The notes under the pieces were generated by a model. That model had not been told where the DNA came from, did no database searches, and saw only the letters and a list, made by a program, of their open reading frames with translations. A program made the translations under genes and the position numbers. Source: Trichocoleus desertorum NBK24 (lineage in GTDB: Bacteria; Cyanobacteriota; Cyanobacteriia; FACHB-46). From it: DNA of 64,000 bases. This document shows, in pieces, positions 42,313 through 52,095 of the stretch (its first letter is position 1; each line of letters opens with the position of its first letter). The stretch spans positions 1,929,628 to 1,993,627 of the forward strand of contig NZ_CP116619.1 of NCBI RefSeq assembly GCF_030409055.1, written 5' to 3'.

Positions 42313-43563
42313 TTAGATCACGTCTTGCAAAACTCGGCGGGTATTTTGCCAAGCCCAAATTCCTACCATACTAACTAAAATGCTCATGCTTAGGAGTACT
42401 GCCCGTAAACCAATCGCATCGGTGAGCGGACCTGCGATCGCCAATGGCAAGCTAAGCGCAATATTGACCACATTATTCTGAAAGCCAAACACCTTACCTC
42501 GCATAGCTTCTGGCGTTTGTTGTTGAATCAGGGTTTGCATCGGCACCCCAATCAGCGAAGCCCCAATCCCTAAGAAAGCACTTAAACCCAAACCAACCCA
42601 AAGATTGGTGGTAAACGTAAACATGCTCAGGGCAAAAGCCATGCACAAAAAGCCAATCAGCGGCAGCGGTTTGTGATGAAAGCGATCGCCCCAGTGACCC
42701 AGCACACCCGCACCCAGCACCATACCAATTCCGGCGGCGGCTAACAAAATTCCAAATTGATTCGCTTTGAGACCAATATCTTCTACTAAGTTGATAGCCA
42801 GAACCGTCAGCGCTGCAAAGACAGAATACAGAATGGTGAGTTGCAACATGGCATTGCTCACTAGGCGATTCTTCTGGAGATACCGTAAGCCTGCTTTGAA
42901 ATCGTGCCACGGATGAACTGCTACCAAGTGATCAGCAACCGCCTTCTCCTTAATGGGCATCAGCCACAAAACTACTGCGGCCAAAATATACAAACCGCCT
43001 ACCATGATTTCTTGGCCGAAGTTACCTGCCAGATTGGCAAAACTCAATAACGGCTCCCCTACCGCAAACCCAATAATTAAAGACCCCAGCATCGTCGTTG
43101 TGAACAGGGCGTTGGCTGTCATTAACCCTTCGCGCTCCACCAGAAGCGGAATGGCTGCCTGTTCTGCGGGAGCAAAAAATTGAGTCAGCACTGATTCCAG
43201 AAATGCAATCAGGAGCAAGAGCACAAAAGCCTTGGGCAAAATCGGAATCGCTAGGGTGAGTAACCCCCGAAAAAGATTGCCGCCGCTCAAAATTTGTCTT
43301 TTAGGAAAGCGATCGACAAAAATGCCTGCTGCGGAGCCAAATAAAATGGCGGGTATGGTGACTGCGATCATCAAGAGCGATCGCATGGAGTTTTCAAATC
43401 CTGGTAGAGGCTTGTAATCTACCAGCAAGGTAATCAGTAATACGAAAAAAACTTTATCAGCAATTTGTGAAAGTACCTGCCCCGTCCACAACACTAAAAA
43501 CGCTCGATTCTTCATCAAGCTGCGAAATCCACTTTCAGAAGGGGGTGGGGTGACTGGGAGCAT
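42313..43563 (-). CDS. MFS transporter
   Basis: A major facilitator with about 12 membrane segments, 416 aa from the ATG at 43563. It starts SLMKNRAFLVLWTGQVLSQIADKVFF, the pattern of the EntS/LplT-like branch (multidrug or siderophore-type exporters). VDRFPKRQILSGGN is the loop 2-3 motif, and PAEQAAIPLLV is typical of this branch. An in-frame TTG at 43644 would add a hydrophilic N-terminus. Substrate unknown. Confidence 0.85.
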   Translation of the reverse strand: MLPVTPPPSESGFRSLMKNRAFLVLWTGQVLSQIADKVFFVLLITLLVDYKPLPGFENSMRSLLMIAVTIPAILFGSAAGIFVDRFPKRQILSGGNLFRGLLTLAIPILPKAFVLLLLIAFLESVLTQFFAPAEQAAIPLLVEREGLMTANALFTTTMLGSLIIGFAVGEPLLSFANLAGNFGQEIMVGGLYILAAVVLWLMPIKEKAVADHLVAVHPWHDFKAGLRYLQKNRLVSNAMLQLTILYSVFAALTVLAINLVEDIGLKANQFGILLAAAGIGMVLGAGVLGHWGDRFHHKPLPLIGFLCMAFALSMFTFTTNLWVGLGLSAFLGIGASLIGVPMQTLIQQQTPEAMRGKVFGFQNNVVNIALSLPLAIAGPLTDAIGLRAVLLSMSILVSMVGIWAWQNTRRVLQDVI

Positions 43564-43745
43564 AAAGTGATGGGAGGGTATAAAGTCCAGGGATTCTACT
43601 TCCCCTAGTGTGCGCTTTGTCAGCTCTGAAGTATCAGTTGTCAAGCAATTGGTTCAAAGAGTTGACGGCAATTTCTAGGAGAATCAGCAAGTCAAGCGCG
43701 ATCGCTAGTTTTTACAGCGCCAGTTTTGTAGCGCCAGTCTTGTTT

Positions 43746-44372
43746 TTAGCTTACAAAGAGATCGGACTCTCCATAGCGCTGCAATAGGACAGTTAGAAAA
43801 ACGGCTGCGGTAGTAGCGATGGGCTGAGACGGCGCTGTTGATGCTGTAGGAACCCACCATCCCTGAATGGTTTGCGGCGATCGCCAGAGGTCTAAGTGGT
43901 CAATCGCAGGATCGGCGTAAAAACTGTCTGCTCCAGCACCCAGTAGAGCAGAACTCCAATGAGTAAAGTGATCGTGACTGACGCGATGGATCGGGAAGTC
44001 TCCGTATAAAGGTACACCCCAACCGTCTAATGCAATCAACGCTTTTACTTTACCTCCCAACTGTTGCCAAGCCCAAGCCGCCCCAATTGCCCCTGCAACC
44101 CCAGCACTAAAACTCAAGAATACAAACTCATTGGACTCAGCAGCGAACGGGTTCTGCCGTAAGGTTTCTTGAAGAAACTGCACGATGTGAAACGCCGAAT
44201 AAGCAGGATAACGCTGAACTGGAAAAACTAGCAACTGTTTAGCGCCATCCACGCCATTTATCTTAGAGCCATCTACCACCGATAAGCCTGGAGTAGAACG
44301 CAGCCGTAAATTCTTGAGAAAGCTTCTGGTCAAGTCTATATCGTGCATTCCCGGACAAATAAGGATGCTCAT
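43746..44372 (-). CDS. Alpha/beta-hydrolase-like protein
   Basis: A 208-aa soluble protein with a hydrolase fold. It starts MSILICPGMHDIDLTRSFL. The nucleophile elbow is FLSFSAGVAGA; the usual Gly before the Ser-bearing turn is Ser here (SFSAG instead of GxSxG). A possible late acid/His segment is DHLDLWRSPQTI. I do not recognise a named family. It is flanked by convergent or divergent genes, with a HIP1 site at 43699. Confidence 0.55.
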   Translation of the reverse strand: MSILICPGMHDIDLTRSFLKNLRLRSTPGLSVVDGSKINGVDGAKQLLVFPVQRYPAYSAFHIVQFLQETLRQNPFAAESNEFVFLSFSAGVAGAIGAAWAWQQLGGKVKALIALDGWGVPLYGDFPIHRVSHDHFTHWSSALLGAGADSFYADPAIDHLDLWRSPQTIQGWWVPTASTAPSQPIATTAAVFLTVLLQRYGESDLFVS

Positions 44373-44551
44373 AAATTCAAGATCATTAACAGCTAACTCT
44401 GCAATTTCTAGGTTGTCTCAGCTCTACTTGGGTGCTACTTGTTTGGTGCTTCTGGCGAGAGGCTCCGCGATCGCGCTGATTGCCTCTTAACCCTCACGGG
44501 AATATTAGAAGCAAAATTCGAATATGGCACAGGTTTAGGTCTCGCTCTCCC

Positions 44552-45349
44552 ATGAATTCAACCACAGTAGATACTGCAATAGAACCCACTCAATTGCGGA
44601 TCTTGCTAGCCGAAGACCACCTAGTAAACCAAAAAGTCGCACTGTTGCTGCTGAAGCACTTAGGCTACCAGGCTGACGTAGCGAGAAATGGCCTAGAAGT
44701 GTTAGAGGCTTTGCATCGTCAGGCTTATGATGTGATTCTCATGGACATCCAAATGCCACAAATGGATGGATTAGAAACAGCTCGTTGCATTCGTCAGGAA
44801 TGGCCGCCAAACCAACGTCCTTGGATGATTGCCGTGACTGCCAATGCCAGGTTAGGCGATCGCGAGATGTGTTTGGAGGCGGGAATGGACGATTACATCA
44901 GCAAGCCGATTAGGATCGAGGAGTTGTCTAGAGCTTTGCTCAGGGGGCAACCAGAGTGGGGCGATCGCTTAATACAGCCCAATACTGGCCCTGTAGCGGT
45001 TGATTCGCAAGTCATCCAAGCCTTCCGCAGTATGGTGGGTGAAGACGCGAGTGGCATCTTCGTAGAACTGATCACGAGTTATCTCCAAGAAACTCCCAAA
45101 GTGATTCAAGCGATGCAAGCCGCGCTAACCCAAGATGATGTAGCTTTACTGTGCTTGTCAGCTCACACTCTAAAGTCAAGTAGCGCTACCTTAGGAGCCA
45201 GTAACTTAGCTAGATTGTGCAAAGACCTAGAGCTTTGCTGTCGGGAAGCCGCACCCATGAGCTTGACGGCAAAAGTTGCTTTAGTAGAGGTAGAGTTCGC
45301 CAGGGTTAAAACAGCTTTAGAAGTGGAGCAAAAACGGTGTCTGCCATAA
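44552..45349 (+). CDS. Response regulator with REC and HPt domains
   Basis: A 265-aa two-domain phosphorelay protein. REC: RILLAEDHLVNQKVALLLL with the phospho-Asp in DVILMDIQMPQMDG (~64), Thr in AVTANA and Lys in DYISKPI. HPt: LCLSAHTLKSSSATLGASNL with the phospho-His at ~205. It has no output domain, so it relays phosphate. It lacks a histidine kinase neighbour. It overlaps the diguanylate cyclase gene by 13 nt, so the two are a functional pair. ATG at 44552 chosen over the TTG at 44480. Confidence 0.9.
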   Translation: MNSTTVDTAIEPTQLRILLAEDHLVNQKVALLLLKHLGYQADVARNGLEVLEALHRQAYDVILMDIQMPQMDGLETARCIRQEWPPNQRPWMIAVTANARLGDREMCLEAGMDDYISKPIRIEELSRALLRGQPEWGDRLIQPNTGPVAVDSQVIQAFRSMVGEDASGIFVELITSYLQETPKVIQAMQAALTQDDVALLCLSAHTLKSSSATLGASNLARLCKDLELCCREAAPMSLTAKVALVEVEFARVKTALEVEQKRCLP

Positions 45350-46308
45350 GCACAGCCTTAGATCAGCGAGCGGCTCCATTAGTCTTAGTCGTCGATGACG
45401 ATGTGTTCATGCGTCTACAGCTCCGTCGAGCTATGGAGCAAGAAGGCTATCAGGTCGTAGAAGCCACCAATGGAGAGCAGGGTCTCGAAGACTATAAGCG
45501 CCTTCAGCCCGACATTGTGCTGCTAGATGCGGTCATGCCTGTCATGGATGGGTTTACCTTCTGTGCCAAGCTGCAATCTCTCTCTAGTGGCGACCCTAGT
45601 GGCGATCGCACCCCTGTACTGATGATCACTGGCTTAGAAGATGAAGAATCAGTGGCGCAAGCTTTTGCGGCTGGAGCAACGGACTATGTCACTAAACCAA
45701 TTCATTGGGCCGTGCTCCGCCAAAGAGTCAAACGCCTCATTCAGCAAAGCCAACTTTACCGCCAATTAGAATCAGCCAATCAAGTCCTACAACGCCTAGC
45801 CTCTATAGATGGCCTCACCCAACTTGCCAATCGCCGCTGTTTTGATGAGCACCTCTATCAAGAATGGCAACGCCTGACACGAGAGCAAGCCCCCCTGTCT
45901 CTGATCCTATGCGACATAGATTGCTTCAAGCATTACAACGATACCTATGGACATCAAGTAGGCGATGACTGTCTTCACCAAATTGCTAAAACTATCAGTA
46001 GTTGTGTCAAGCGCCCTGCCGACCTAGCAGCCCGCTACGGTGGTGAAGAATTCGCCTTGGTTTTGCCAAATACAGAGTCGCGGGGTGGGGTCAAAGTAGC
46101 TCAAAACATCCAATTCAAAGTCAAAGCTCTGCAACTCCCCCACAAAAGTTCTCAGGTTGGTGATTATGTCACTTTGAGCTTGGGCATTGCCACGATGATT
46201 CCCCAGGTTGACTCAAATCCCTCTACCTTAGTCACCGCTGCGGATAAAGCCCTATATCAAGCTAAGGCCGCAGGGCGCAATCAGTACTGTATATATCAAC
46301 CTCACTAA
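45337..46308 (+). CDS. REC-GGDEF diguanylate cyclase
   Basis: Makes cyclic di-GMP from two GTP, controlled by phosphorylation of its REC domain; 323 aa. REC: LVLVVDDDVFMRLQLRRAME with phospho-Asp in IVLLDAVMPVMDG (~64). GGDEF: DGLTQLANRRCFDE start, active-site RYGGEEF (~236), and RPAD, an I-site RxxD, five residues before it, so product inhibition is possible. It starts with GTG inside the end of the REC-HPt gene. It is the only visible c-di-GMP gene in the window. Confidence 0.93.
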   Translation: MSAISTALDQRAAPLVLVVDDDVFMRLQLRRAMEQEGYQVVEATNGEQGLEDYKRLQPDIVLLDAVMPVMDGFTFCAKLQSLSSGDPSGDRTPVLMITGLEDEESVAQAFAAGATDYVTKPIHWAVLRQRVKRLIQQSQLYRQLESANQVLQRLASIDGLTQLANRRCFDEHLYQEWQRLTREQAPLSLILCDIDCFKHYNDTYGHQVGDDCLHQIAKTISSCVKRPADLAARYGGEEFALVLPNTESRGGVKVAQNIQFKVKALQLPHKSSQVGDYVTLSLGIATMIPQVDSNPSTLVTAADKALYQAKAAGRNQYCIYQPH

Positions 46309-46613
46309 TCAAACCTAAATCATCTACCCATCTTTACTATGCCTTTCTCTAGAGGGAGTATTTTAGGGTAATCATTCGCTATTTTCTTTATTAAAGAAGC
46401 CATCATCCGTTAAGCCCAGAGCACGGACAGTAGGTTAACGGTGGGCGGTTACCGCTGCTAAAACATTTTTTAATCCCATCCCCTCTAGGGGGATGTTAGC
46501 CTAGGGGAGACTAGGAGGCACTTAAGGCAGAGTCTTTCAGCTCAATCGCTGCTTTAGGTTGCTACCGATTTGTCAGTTCAGATTCACTAAAGCGCAAGGT
46601 CGAGGAATACATA
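46309..46613 (+). other. Leader upstream of the His-tailed chelatase
   Basis: 305 nt. It contains a stem CATCCCC/GGGGATG (46477-46483 and 46489-46495) and a stretch CCTAGGGGAGACTAGG. No cobalamin or other riboswitch class was recognisable. The GTG start of the next gene follows GAGGAAT. Confidence 0.4.
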
Positions 46614-47801
46614 GTGGTTGCAACTCCCGAAAAACAGCAACAACAAGCCCCAGCTTCCGGTACCCCCCAAGATCGAGTGGCTGTATTGCTGATGGGCTAT
46701 GGAGAAGTCGAAAGCTACGAAGATTTTGCGAACTATAATGAGCAAGCTCTAAACTTACTCACTGCTAAGTTCGCTCCAGTTCCCACTTGGATCTATCCTC
46801 CCCTAGCCAAGCTCCTCGCAGTTTTTGATTTACATGAGTGGGGACACCAGCACGACAACTTTATTTCGCCGCACAATGCTATTTTTGAGCAGCAGCGGGC
46901 TGGAATCGAAAAAAACTTACAAGCGAGATGGGGCGATCGCGTCCAAGTTTTCAAAGCTTTTAACTTCTGTGCACCCTTTCTGCCAGAACAGGTGCTAGCC
47001 GAGATCAAAACCAAAGGCTTTGACAAAATTTTGATCTACCCGCTTTTAGTTGTGGATTCCATCTTCACCAGTGGCATCGCTGTGGAGCAAGTCAATCATG
47101 CTCTGACAAAACTGGCAGATGGCACCGAGCATTGGGTGAAGGGGCAACGCTATATCCCATCCTTCTACAGTGAGCCAGAATATATTGAGCTGCTAGCGAA
47201 TTTGGTAGAGGAAAAAATCAAAGCAGATTTAGCTGTAGCGCACCTCCCTTCCCAAACGGGCATCATTTTGATGAATCATGGCTGCCCCCATAAAGCAAAA
47301 GGCTTCACCTCCGGGATTGAAGAAAGTGAAGCGCTTTACAATCGAATTCGGGAAAAGCTGATTTATCGCTACCCCCTGATTTCTCCGGGTTGGCTAAACC
47401 ATCAAACTCCTTTGATTGAGTGGACGCAGCCTAATGCTGAGTTAGCGGCCAAGAACTTAATGGATTTGGGGGCAACAGCACTTGTCTTTATGCCGATTGG
47501 CTTTGCGACTGAAAACCACGAAACGCTTTTAGACGTAGACCACATTATTCATGGTCTGCGCCGCCAACGGCCCGACGTGACCTATGTCCAGATGGAATGT
47601 GTCAATGCCCATCCTGAGTTCTTGCAGATGGCGGCAGACTGGGCTAATCCGCAAATCGAAGCGTTGTTGTCAGAGCAAGCCTTGGCGGTAAACCCAAGCC
47701 TAGCCGCAGTTCAAGCCCAACATACCCATGACCACCATGATCATGGTCATCACAACCACGGTCATGACCACGATCATCATCACGGGCACCACCATCACTA
47801 G
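46614..47801 (+). CDS. Ferrochelatase-family protein with histidine-rich tail
   Basis: A 395-aa chelatase-fold protein. The two conserved pockets are GIILMNHGCPHKAKGFTSG (His of the metal site) and FMPIGFATENHETLLDVDH (the Glu/His block of HemH). The C-terminal tail is HTHDHHDHGHHNHGHDHDHH-rich, about 17 His in ~26 residues. True cyanobacterial HemH usually ends in a chlorophyll a/b-binding-like helix, which is missing here. I call it a ferrochelatase-family metal chelatase, metal and porphyrin unknown; iron, cobalt and nickel are all possible. The GTG start has GAGGAAT upstream. A terminator follows at 47875-47896. Confidence 0.82.
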   Translation: MVATPEKQQQQAPASGTPQDRVAVLLMGYGEVESYEDFANYNEQALNLLTAKFAPVPTWIYPPLAKLLAVFDLHEWGHQHDNFISPHNAIFEQQRAGIEKNLQARWGDRVQVFKAFNFCAPFLPEQVLAEIKTKGFDKILIYPLLVVDSIFTSGIAVEQVNHALTKLADGTEHWVKGQRYIPSFYSEPEYIELLANLVEEKIKADLAVAHLPSQTGIILMNHGCPHKAKGFTSGIEESEALYNRIREKLIYRYPLISPGWLNHQTPLIEWTQPNAELAAKNLMDLGATALVFMPIGFATENHETLLDVDHIIHGLRRQRPDVTYVQMECVNAHPEFLQMAADWANPQIEALLSEQALAVNPSLAAVQAQHTHDHHDHGHHNHGHDHDHHHGHHHH

Positions 47802-47874
47802 AGAACGAGTGTGATGGCGGTAGAGGTATTAGCGTAGCGATCGCCTCTAGATAAACCTATCGTTAACAAAGCAA

Positions 47875-47896
47875 GGGGGCTAATGACCCCCTTTTT
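47875..47896 (+). terminator. Terminator of the chelatase gene
   Basis: GGGGG (47875-47879) pairs with CCCCC (47887-47891) over a 7-nt loop, followed by TTTTT (47892-47896). It lies 73 nt past the stop codon, on the + strand. Confidence 0.85.
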
Positions 47897-47938
47897 GCTG
47901 TGATTTTCAGTTTGCACCCGTTCCTAAGCTTCAACGTC

Positions 47939-48517
47939 CTAAGCTTCAACCAAGCCCTGCGAAGCGACCACAGATACACCGCGTAGCTTACAAGTGTTTT
48001 CGACTAAGCTCTGGGCAAATTTGTCGAATCGTTCGGATAGTTTTTCGTCTCGTAGCTGACCGCTTTGGTCAAAGGCACTCCAGGCTTGTCCGATCGCGAC
48101 TTGTTCTGGAATCACCCAAGCATGCACCCACCGCATAATCACTCGCAGGTCGTTCAAGGCGTTGCTGTTGGATTGTCCACCCAAAACGCTGATCAGCCCA
48201 GTCACCTTACCAGATAATTGCTGAAAGCTCAGTAAGTCCAAAGCGTTTTTTAGCACCCCACTGAGGCTGCCGTGGTACTCCGGGGTAGACAAGATCAGGC
48301 CATCTGCCTGCTGTACCGCTTGCCGTAAACGCGCTACGTCTGGGTAGTCTAAGTACTCCTCTTGACCTCCCTGACAAAAGGGCAGATTTAAGGTACGGAG
48401 GTCGATAACTTCTACTTCCGCACCGAGCGATCGCACCCGTTCTGCCGCTACATGCAGCGCTTGGTAGCTGTGAGAGTCGGCGCGTAAGCTACCACCGATG
48501 CCAACAAATCTAACCAT
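47939..48517 (-). CDS. NAD(P)H-dependent FMN reductase
   Basis: Flavodoxin-like flavin reductase or quinone reductase, 192 aa, cytosolic. N-terminal FMN-binding FVGIGGSLRADSHSYQAL (G-S-x-R-x-x-S) and the second block STPEYHGSLSGVLKNALDLL (P-E-Y-x-x-S-x-x-G-x-L-K) are diagnostic of this family. Probably reduces FMN or quinones with NADPH. The ATG at 48515-48517 is chosen because the family motif starts there; the open frame extends 30 codons upstream without a matching sequence. Confidence 0.92.
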   Translation of the reverse strand: MVRFVGIGGSLRADSHSYQALHVAAERVRSLGAEVEVIDLRTLNLPFCQGGQEEYLDYPDVARLRQAVQQADGLILSTPEYHGSLSGVLKNALDLLSFQQLSGKVTGLISVLGGQSNSNALNDLRVIMRWVHAWVIPEQVAIGQAWSAFDQSGQLRDEKLSERFDKFAQSLVENTCKLRGVSVVASQGLVEA

Positions 48518-48928
48518 AGGTCTAACCCTTATAACGAAATTCCATGCAAGCTTGAAATAGCAACTCATAGCTTCAACAGAAAACCGAGTCTGAATTAGCC
48601 GGGACAAATTTGGTTTTCTGGGAGTCTACTCTCTAGAAGCTGCGCTCTTGAAAAGCGAAGTCATTACGACTACACTTATCTTAGCGATTAAAGTTACATT
48701 TTGTCAAATTCCTATCTCTCTCTTGAGAGAATTAAGTAGGAATTTGTCGAAGGCTGTAGTAGACCTAGTAATTAGACCTAATTACAGGAGTAGTTAGCTC
48801 AAAATCCTGCACTCAGGATTGGGAAAGTTAAACTAGATAAGAGATTCCCTCGCTCCTACTGCGAAGCAGAGTTTTGCAGCTCTACCCAGAGGAGCCAGGT
48901 TCAGGCGGGAGGCAAAAGGCAATCCAGT
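48518..48928 (+). promoter_or_regulatory. ftsH leader region with a long hairpin
   Basis: About 410 nt. The hairpin has arms CAAATTCCTA (48705-48714) and TAGGAATTTG (48737-48746), perfect over 10 nt, with a smaller nested pairing CTCTC/GAGAG inside the loop. It lies ~180 nt upstream of the ftsH ATG and may be a terminator-like or mRNA-stability element. No riboswitch class recognised. Confidence 0.5.
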
Positions 48929-50845
48929 ATGAAAAGTTTCCGCAAGACACTGACAAATAATCGACTTATGAGGAGTTCTGCCGTTACTGGGGCAATCACA
49001 GCTAGTTGGTTTTTGCTCCAAACTGTGTTGCTAACGACTCCAGGGCTAGCTCAAGCAGGCCGCAACTCCCTCACTTACGGTGAGCTCTTGCGGAAAATTG
49101 ATGCAGGCGAGGTATCGCGGGTTGAGGTCGATCCAACCCAAAATGTCGCTAGAGTGCGATTGGAGGGGGAGAAAAAAACCGACACGATGCAGGAAGTGCC
49201 TCTGCTGGAGCAAAATCCAGAGTTGGTGGAGCGCCTTCGAGCCAACGACGTTGACTTTGAAGTGCAGCCGTCTCCCGACAACAGTACAGCCGTGGGTCTA
49301 CTGGCCAATCTACTGTTGATTTTTCTGCTAATCGCGGGTTTGCTGATTATTCTGCGGCGCTCCACCAATTCCCCAGGTCAGGCGATGAACTTTGGTAAGT
49401 CGCGGGCTCGCTTCCAAATGGAAGCCAAAACAGGGGTCATGTTTGATGACGTGGCTGGCATTGAGGAAGCTAAGGAAGAACTCCAAGAAGTGGTTACTTT
49501 CCTCAAGAAGCCAGAACGCTTTACTGCCATTGGAGCGCGGATTCCTAAAGGAGTGCTGTTAGTCGGCCCTCCAGGAACCGGGAAAACCTTGTTAGCTAAA
49601 GCGATCGCTGGGGAAGCAGGGGTGCCCTTCTTCAGTATCTCTGGTTCTGAGTTCGTTGAAATGTTTGTCGGTGTGGGTGCGTCTCGCGTCCGTGACTTGT
49701 TCAAGAAAGCCAAAGAAAGTGCCCCTTGCATCATCTTTATTGATGAGATTGATGCGGTAGGTCGGCAACGGGGCGCAGGCATCGGCGGTGGCAATGATGA
49801 GCGAGAGCAAACCCTCAACCAGTTGCTCACCGAGATGGATGGCTTTGAAGGCAACAACGGCATCATCATCATCGCGGCCACCAACCGTCCTGATGTCTTG
49901 GATTCTGCTTTATTGCGTCCTGGCCGCTTCGATCGCCAAATTATGGTAGATTTGCCCAGCTATAAAGGCCGCTTGGGAATTTTAGAAGTTCATGCTCGCA
50001 ATAAGAAGCTAGCACCCGAAATCTCTTTGGATACGATCGCCCAACGCACCCCTGGCTTCTCTGGCGCTGATCTGGCCAACTTATTGAATGAAGCAGCTAT
50101 CTTGACCGCTCGACGGCGCAAAGATGCAGTGACACCTCTAGAAGTGGATGATGCGATCGATCGCGTCACCATTGGCTTAACGCTCACGCCATTACTTGAC
50201 AGCAAGAAGAAGCGCCTAATTGCCTATCACGAAGTAGGTCACGCCCTCCTAATGACGCTGCTAGAGAAAACTGACCCTCTAGACAAAGTGACGATTATTC
50301 CCCGCTCCGGTGGAATTGGGGGATTTGCCAAACCGCTACCTAACGAAGAAACCATTGATGATGGTCTTTACAGTCGATCTTGGTTGATCGATCGCATCAC
50401 CGTTTTCTTGGGTGGCCGTGCCGCAGAAGAAGAAGTTTTCGGGTATCACGAGGTCACGAAAGGCGCTTCGGGAGATATCCGGGCTGTGGCTGACTATGCA
50501 AGAGAAATGGTGACTCGCTACGGCATGTCTGACTTAGGCCCATTTGCGCTCGAAAGCCAAAGCAGCGAAGTGTTCTTAGGTCGAGATCTGATGAATCGCC
50601 CGAACGAATACTCTGAGGAAGTTGCCACTAAAATCGATCGCCAAGTCCGAGCGATCGTCTTTCAATGCCATGAAAGAGCCCGCACTTTGTTACGAGAAAA
50701 TCGGGCTTTGATGGATCGGCTGGTAGATACCTTGCTCGATCAAGAAACAGTGGAAGGCGATCAATTCCGCCAGATTGTAGCCGAATACACGCAGTTGCCT
50801 AGCAAGCATCAACCAGCGGCTGCAAGTGAAGTCAGCAGCAAGTAA
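48929..50845 (+). CDS. ftsH: FtsH, membrane AAA+ zinc metalloprotease
   Basis: ATP-dependent protease of the thylakoid or plasma membrane, degrading damaged photosystem II D1 and other membrane proteins; 638 aa, normal length. An N-terminal membrane segment (~17-38) and a second at ~121-142 frame an extracytoplasmic loop. Walker A is [18 protein letters not shown] (~212), Walker [10 protein letters not shown], the second region of homology [20 protein letters not shown]. The zinc motif is HEVGH (~434). Cyanobacteria have several FtsH paralogues and reading alone does not assign which one. The RBS AAGG lies upstream of the ATG. Confidence 0.96.
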   Translation: MKSFRKTLTNNRLMRSSAVTGAITASWFLLQTVLLTTPGLAQAGRNSLTYGELLRKIDAGEVSRVEVDPTQNVARVRLEGEKKTDTMQEVPLLEQNPELVERLRANDVDFEVQPSPDNSTAVGLLANLLLIFLLIAGLLIILRRSTNSPGQAMNFGKSRARFQMEAKTGVMFDDVAGIEEAKEELQEVVTFLKKPERFTAIGARIPKGVLLVGPPGTGKTLLAKAIAGEAGVPFFSISGSEFVEMFVGVGASRVRDLFKKAKESAPCIIFIDEIDAVGRQRGAGIGGGNDEREQTLNQLLTEMDGFEGNNGIIIIAATNRPDVLDSALLRPGRFDRQIMVDLPSYKGRLGILEVHARNKKLAPEISLDTIAQRTPGFSGADLANLLNEAAILTARRRKDAVTPLEVDDAIDRVTIGLTLTPLLDSKKKRLIAYHEVGHALLMTLLEKTDPLDKVTIIPRSGGIGGFAKPLPNEETIDDGLYSRSWLIDRITVFLGGRAAEEEVFGYHEVTKGASGDIRAVADYAREMVTRYGMSDLGPFALESQSSEVFLGRDLMNRPNEYSEEVATKIDRQVRAIVFQCHERARTLLRENRALMDRLVDTLLDQETVEGDQFRQIVAEYTQLPSKHQPAAASEVSSK

Positions 50846-50931
50846 CTAGAGCTGGTAATACCTGTAGTGGGGCATCCGGCTCGCACAGATTAGCCAGTAC
50901 TCTGCTTGAATTCAAAACTTAAACTTACAAA

Positions 50932-50976
50932 AGAGAGTGAACAGATTTCTAAGACTGCTCACTCTCTTCACTTTTT
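50932..50976 (+). terminator. Terminator of ftsH
   Basis: AGAGAGTGAACAG (50932-50944) pairs with CTGCTCACTCTCT (50956-50968) with one mismatch. It is followed by TCACTTTTT. Confidence 0.8.
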
Positions 50977-51026
50977 GGAATGCTTTAGTTCGGAACGCCT
51001 AATCAGGGACGCCTAATCAGGGACGC

Positions 51027-51728
51027 TTAATTAGGACGGCTAGAAACTGAGCGACCAGCTCTTTGCTGAGTATACATAGCTCGCAATACTAAGGCTGGAT
51101 CAACCCATTGCCCAGAATACTTCATCCCCCAATGGAGGTGGGGGCCAGTGGTACGGCCTGTCATACCAACTCGGCCAATTCGGGTACCCGCGACTACTTG
51201 CTGACCTTCCCGCATCTGAATGCCACCTTCACGATCGATCATAGAACGACCACCGTTGGCAGCTTCAACATGACCTCGCATATGGCAGTAAATATGTTCC
51301 CACTCACCTGACTGAATGACGACTGAAGTACCGCAAGCACTGTTATCTGATACTTCAACGACGGTGCCGTTCCACCAGCTCCGGATGTAGCTGCCTTCGG
51401 GAGCTGCCATATCTAAGCCGTGGTGAAATTCTTGGCTGTAACCGCTGGGAGATTGGCGATAGCCAAATGCAGACGTATAAGCTTGAAAATTTTCAACTGG
51501 GAAAGAAGCGCCTTGCCAAGTGCTGCCTGTTGCGACTTGACTGGCTTCAACTTCTACAGCTTTAGCGGTTTCCTGAGGCCAATCAGAGGCGACGAAGCCC
51601 GCTAAACCCAAACCTGCAATTAACAGGTATTGTCCAATTCGAAGCATAGTTTTAGATTTCAGGGGCGACGTGGATGCTTGCTGCTTACTCCTCAACTGCT
51701 CAACAAACTTACAATTGCGTTTCTCCAT
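51027..51728 (-). CDS. M23-family peptidase, LytM-like
   Basis: Exported zinc endopeptidase acting on peptidoglycan cross-links, or a LytM-type activator of amidases; 233 aa. Anchor: MLRIGQYLLIAGLGLAG (~28-44). Catalytic motifs: HHGLDMAAP (H-x3-D) and HLHWG (HxH), plus the intervening loop. All ligands appear present, so it is likely active. The ATG at 51726-51728 is supported by AAAGGA 6 nt upstream, giving an unusual 27-residue N-terminus before the hydrophobic segment; ATG at 51647 would give a standard signal peptide. A short degenerate repeat of GGACGCCTAATCA lies just after its stop. Confidence 0.9.
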   Translation of the reverse strand: MEKRNCKFVEQLRSKQQASTSPLKSKTMLRIGQYLLIAGLGLAGFVASDWPQETAKAVEVEASQVATGSTWQGASFPVENFQAYTSAFGYRQSPSGYSQEFHHGLDMAAPEGSYIRSWWNGTVVEVSDNSACGTSVVIQSGEWEHIYCHMRGHVEAANGGRSMIDREGGIQMREGQQVVAGTRIGRVGMTGRTTGPHLHWGMKYSGQWVDPALVLRAMYTQQRAGRSVSSRPN

Positions 51729-52095
51729 ACAGCGTCCTTTGCGGATGACGAAATAATTTCCAAGGTTTCAATCAGGGGGCAGGATTGAGGCTGTTGTCGT
51801 TCAAGCACTCAGGTTATGTACGTCGATACACCCGTTTAAGTTCCTCAAGCGATCGCTCCTAGAATTATGAAGTTGTTCGCTCAGAGTCTTTTCTTAGAGT
51901 CATTTTGTATTAAGAAGCACTAATAGCCAGCAACGCTAACTCAGCGCTTCCGGAGTATATTACCCTAGGCCGCTGGCAAATCTATCAGGTCTTTATGTCA
52001 ATTCGTCACAGAGTTGCCCAATCAGTACGATTTCGTGTTTATATCTGTTACAACTTTTTACAGTCCATTAATTTTTACAAACTGCTGCCGTAGCC
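51729..52095. other. Divergent intergenic region
   Basis: About 370 nt between the M23 gene and the small membrane-protein gene, with one HIP1 site (51850). I see no gene, RNA or operator. Confidence 0.4.

Noticed and set aside
46309..46613. Cobalamin or other riboswitch upstream of the chelatase gene
   Set aside because: Hairpins exist but the B12-box and other known consensus elements are not present.
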